Shown here piece after piece: positions 62,412 to 64,000 of a stretch of DNA of 64,000 nt (position 1 is the first letter of the stretch; every line of letters starts with the position of its first letter). The position numbers and the translations under genes were made by a program. This DNA comes from Lepidostoma basale. Its lineage: Eukaryota; Arthropoda; Insecta; Trichoptera; Lepidostomatidae. The notes under the pieces were generated by a model. It was not told where the DNA came from, ran no database searches, and saw only the letters and a list, made by a program, of their open reading frames with translations. Where the stretch lies: positions 248,001 to 312,000 of the forward strand of contig JAHDVF020000215.1 of assembly GCA_022606425.2 (NCBI GenBank), given 5' to 3'.

Positions 62412-62872
62412 TCTTTCTTGTATGGAAGTGAAGCTTGGGGCTGGCAAAAGAAGGATGAAAGCAGGATAAACGCCGTAGAAATGAGATCACTAAGAAGAAT
62501 GTGCGGGAAAACGTTGTTTGATAGAATACCGAACGATGAAATAAGAAAGAAATGTAAGGCAGATGACTGCATCATGAATAAAATTAAAAAAGGATCCTTG
62601 AGATGGTTCGGACATATGGAACGAATGGATGAGAGTAGAATGCTTAAAAAGTTGTACACAAGCAGCGTGAGTGGGAAAAGAAGCCTAGGACGACCGAGGA
62701 AAACATGGCATGACCAAATTAATCAATTACTAAAAGGCGGCCACATTCGAAGTCGGAATAATCGACGTGCGTACATGGTACGATGTATGCCAGGACAGGC
62801 CATTGTGGCGATCCATCCTCTCTGCCTTCCCCTCCGGGGAAATGGCGTGATGGTTAGTAAGTTAGTTAGTTA
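62412..62872 (+). pseudogene. LINE-A C-terminal fragment, well preserved
   Basis: 'LYGSEAWGWQKKDESRINAV', 'MRSLRRMCGKTLFDRIPND', 'GSLRWFGHMERMDESRMLKK', 'RKTWHDQINQLLKGGHIRSR'; near the end ~38 bp are lost (after 'YMVRCM'), shifting the frame. 3' end 'gggaaatggcgtgatggtta'. The ORF is open far past the family stop only because of that shift. Confidence 0.85.
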
Positions 62873-64000
62873 TCTGTTTCTTCATCGTTATTTTATCTTT
62901 TTTCCCGGTTTACGAGTCTCACGCGTACAGCCATGTTCTAAACTCGTGGGTAATGAATATTTCATGGTAATTTTCAATAAATTTGTGATGTTTGAGCGAT
63001 ATGACACACATGCTATCTGTTCTCCATCCTGCGAGATTCTTTTGAAATCGCCTACAAATAAAATTAGTACGATATCTCCAGAAATACGCATTGAACATCT
63101 TTATGATGTAAATATTTACGTAAATGAGAATCAAAATACCTATTCGCGATCTATAGCAAGTATACACAGTTATAACCATCATTATTCTTACATATTTTGA
63201 GAAATAAAATTATATACTCGGAATCCGCGAATGACACTTATTAATTTACTTATAATCACGTTTTTGTTAATGATGTTAAGATAAACATCTAATTTAATAC
63301 GAGTATAATGCTACATTAGGTCTAAATTTTTAAATGATTTTAGACCGTGGAGGTCTATGGTTAAGGTAATGTAATAAGGTTAGTTGGTATCATGAAATTG
63401 GCTGGGGCGAAGGTGAATCTTTTTGCAAAAAATCTTGGGAATATTTAAAAAAAAAACATATTTATTTATATTTTATATATATTTTTTATAAATTGTAAAC
63501 ATTTTTTAATTTTGATTTTATTTTTATCGACACGTTTAAAAGGAACACATTCATTAGAATAGTAAATATATAAAACTTACAAGTTTTATTTCGTAAATAA
63601 TATAATTATGGAATTTCACAGCCTTGTTAATTAAAAAAATTCTTAGTTAGTTTGACATATTTTTCTATTTAATTTAAAATTAATTGAGTATTCAATTTGC
63701 ATCGTATAGAAAATACGTATTAACTTATTAAATATTCATCTCTTGCTCTATATACTCGTATTAAGGACATTAAATTATCTAAGGAGCAATTTCGGTGACA
63801 CTTTTGATTAATGATCTTTCTTCGTATATTTTATACGTACATACATATACAACTTGATGTACTATATACATATTAATTTATTTTACTACCATATATGCGT
63901 TAATTGCTCTTTATACATGTCGAATCAAGTATTAAAAACTCGCTTTTATTCGACTGCAATAATTACTTACTTACTTACTTAGGCAGCCGTTGACGTCCAC
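62873..64000. other. AT-rich DNA to the window edge, nothing supported
   Basis: No recognised repeat; the last ~40 bp contain a TTAC repeat ('ttacttacttacttactt'). ORFs here are chance frames or the read-through of the LINE-A copy. Confidence 0.4.

Noticed and set aside
62418..63200. A single 260-aa protein
   Set aside because: The first ~115 residues are LINE-A; the rest is read-through into non-coding DNA after a small deletion.

Overview
The window looks like gene-poor, AT-rich, repeat-saturated insect DNA, most likely from a moth or butterfly. That call rests on several non-LTR retrotransposon families and short interspersed repeats of a style I know from Lepidoptera. It is a judgement from memory, not a database match. 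No rRNA, functional tRNA gene or CRISPR array was seen.

One protein-coding gene is supported, on the + strand. Four exons (27088-28443, 37040-37238, 42267-42500, 45476-46191) join with consistent GT-AG sites and matching phases into 835 codons of Ser/Asp/Glu/Asn-rich, probably disordered protein. I do not recognise it. It is incomplete at its 5' end in the window. A possible last coding exon with 3' UTR lies at 59943-60014. Possible non-coding first exons or promoters lie at about 2.2 kb and 3.1-3.4 kb; linking them to this gene is speculative.

Almost everything else is mobile DNA. LINE-A has about 20 copies, a C-terminus ending near 'GETA' and a GTTA/GTTT tail. LINE-B is L2/CR1-like with an ATT tail. 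LINE-C is a mixed group, often with a GAA tail. LINE-D has a GATTT tail. There is also one jockey-clade fragment. Short elements are two tRNA-derived SINEs (S1, S2) and a SINE-like element (S3) that borrows the 3' end of LINE-A. DNA transposons include two copies of a piggyBac-like MITE, a hAT element with a perfect 8-bp target duplication, two deleted mariner-like transposase relics, a pogo-like end, a TIR element and several palindromic elements. Nested insertions (SINE split by LINE, LINE split by MITE, hAT inside one repeat and hosting another) give a relative chronology.

The most interesting signal is a superfamily of short repeats, about ten sequence families labelled A-K here. Each carries a motif that folds like a type I hammerhead ribozyme: a CUGANGA-like box, one extra U or A, a GC-rich helix II, GAAA, then a short self-complementary block (ACAUGU, ACAGCUGU, ACAAAUUUGU) ending in UH. 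Helix I closes by 4-7 bp in copies from at least three unrelated families, and the families share almost nothing else. Many copies occur as head-to-head inverted pairs. Best copies are at 30219-30264 (-), 38558-38601 (+), 16406-16449 (+), 12609-12652 (-), 22013-22054 (-), 14699-14749 (+) and 46829-46878 (+).
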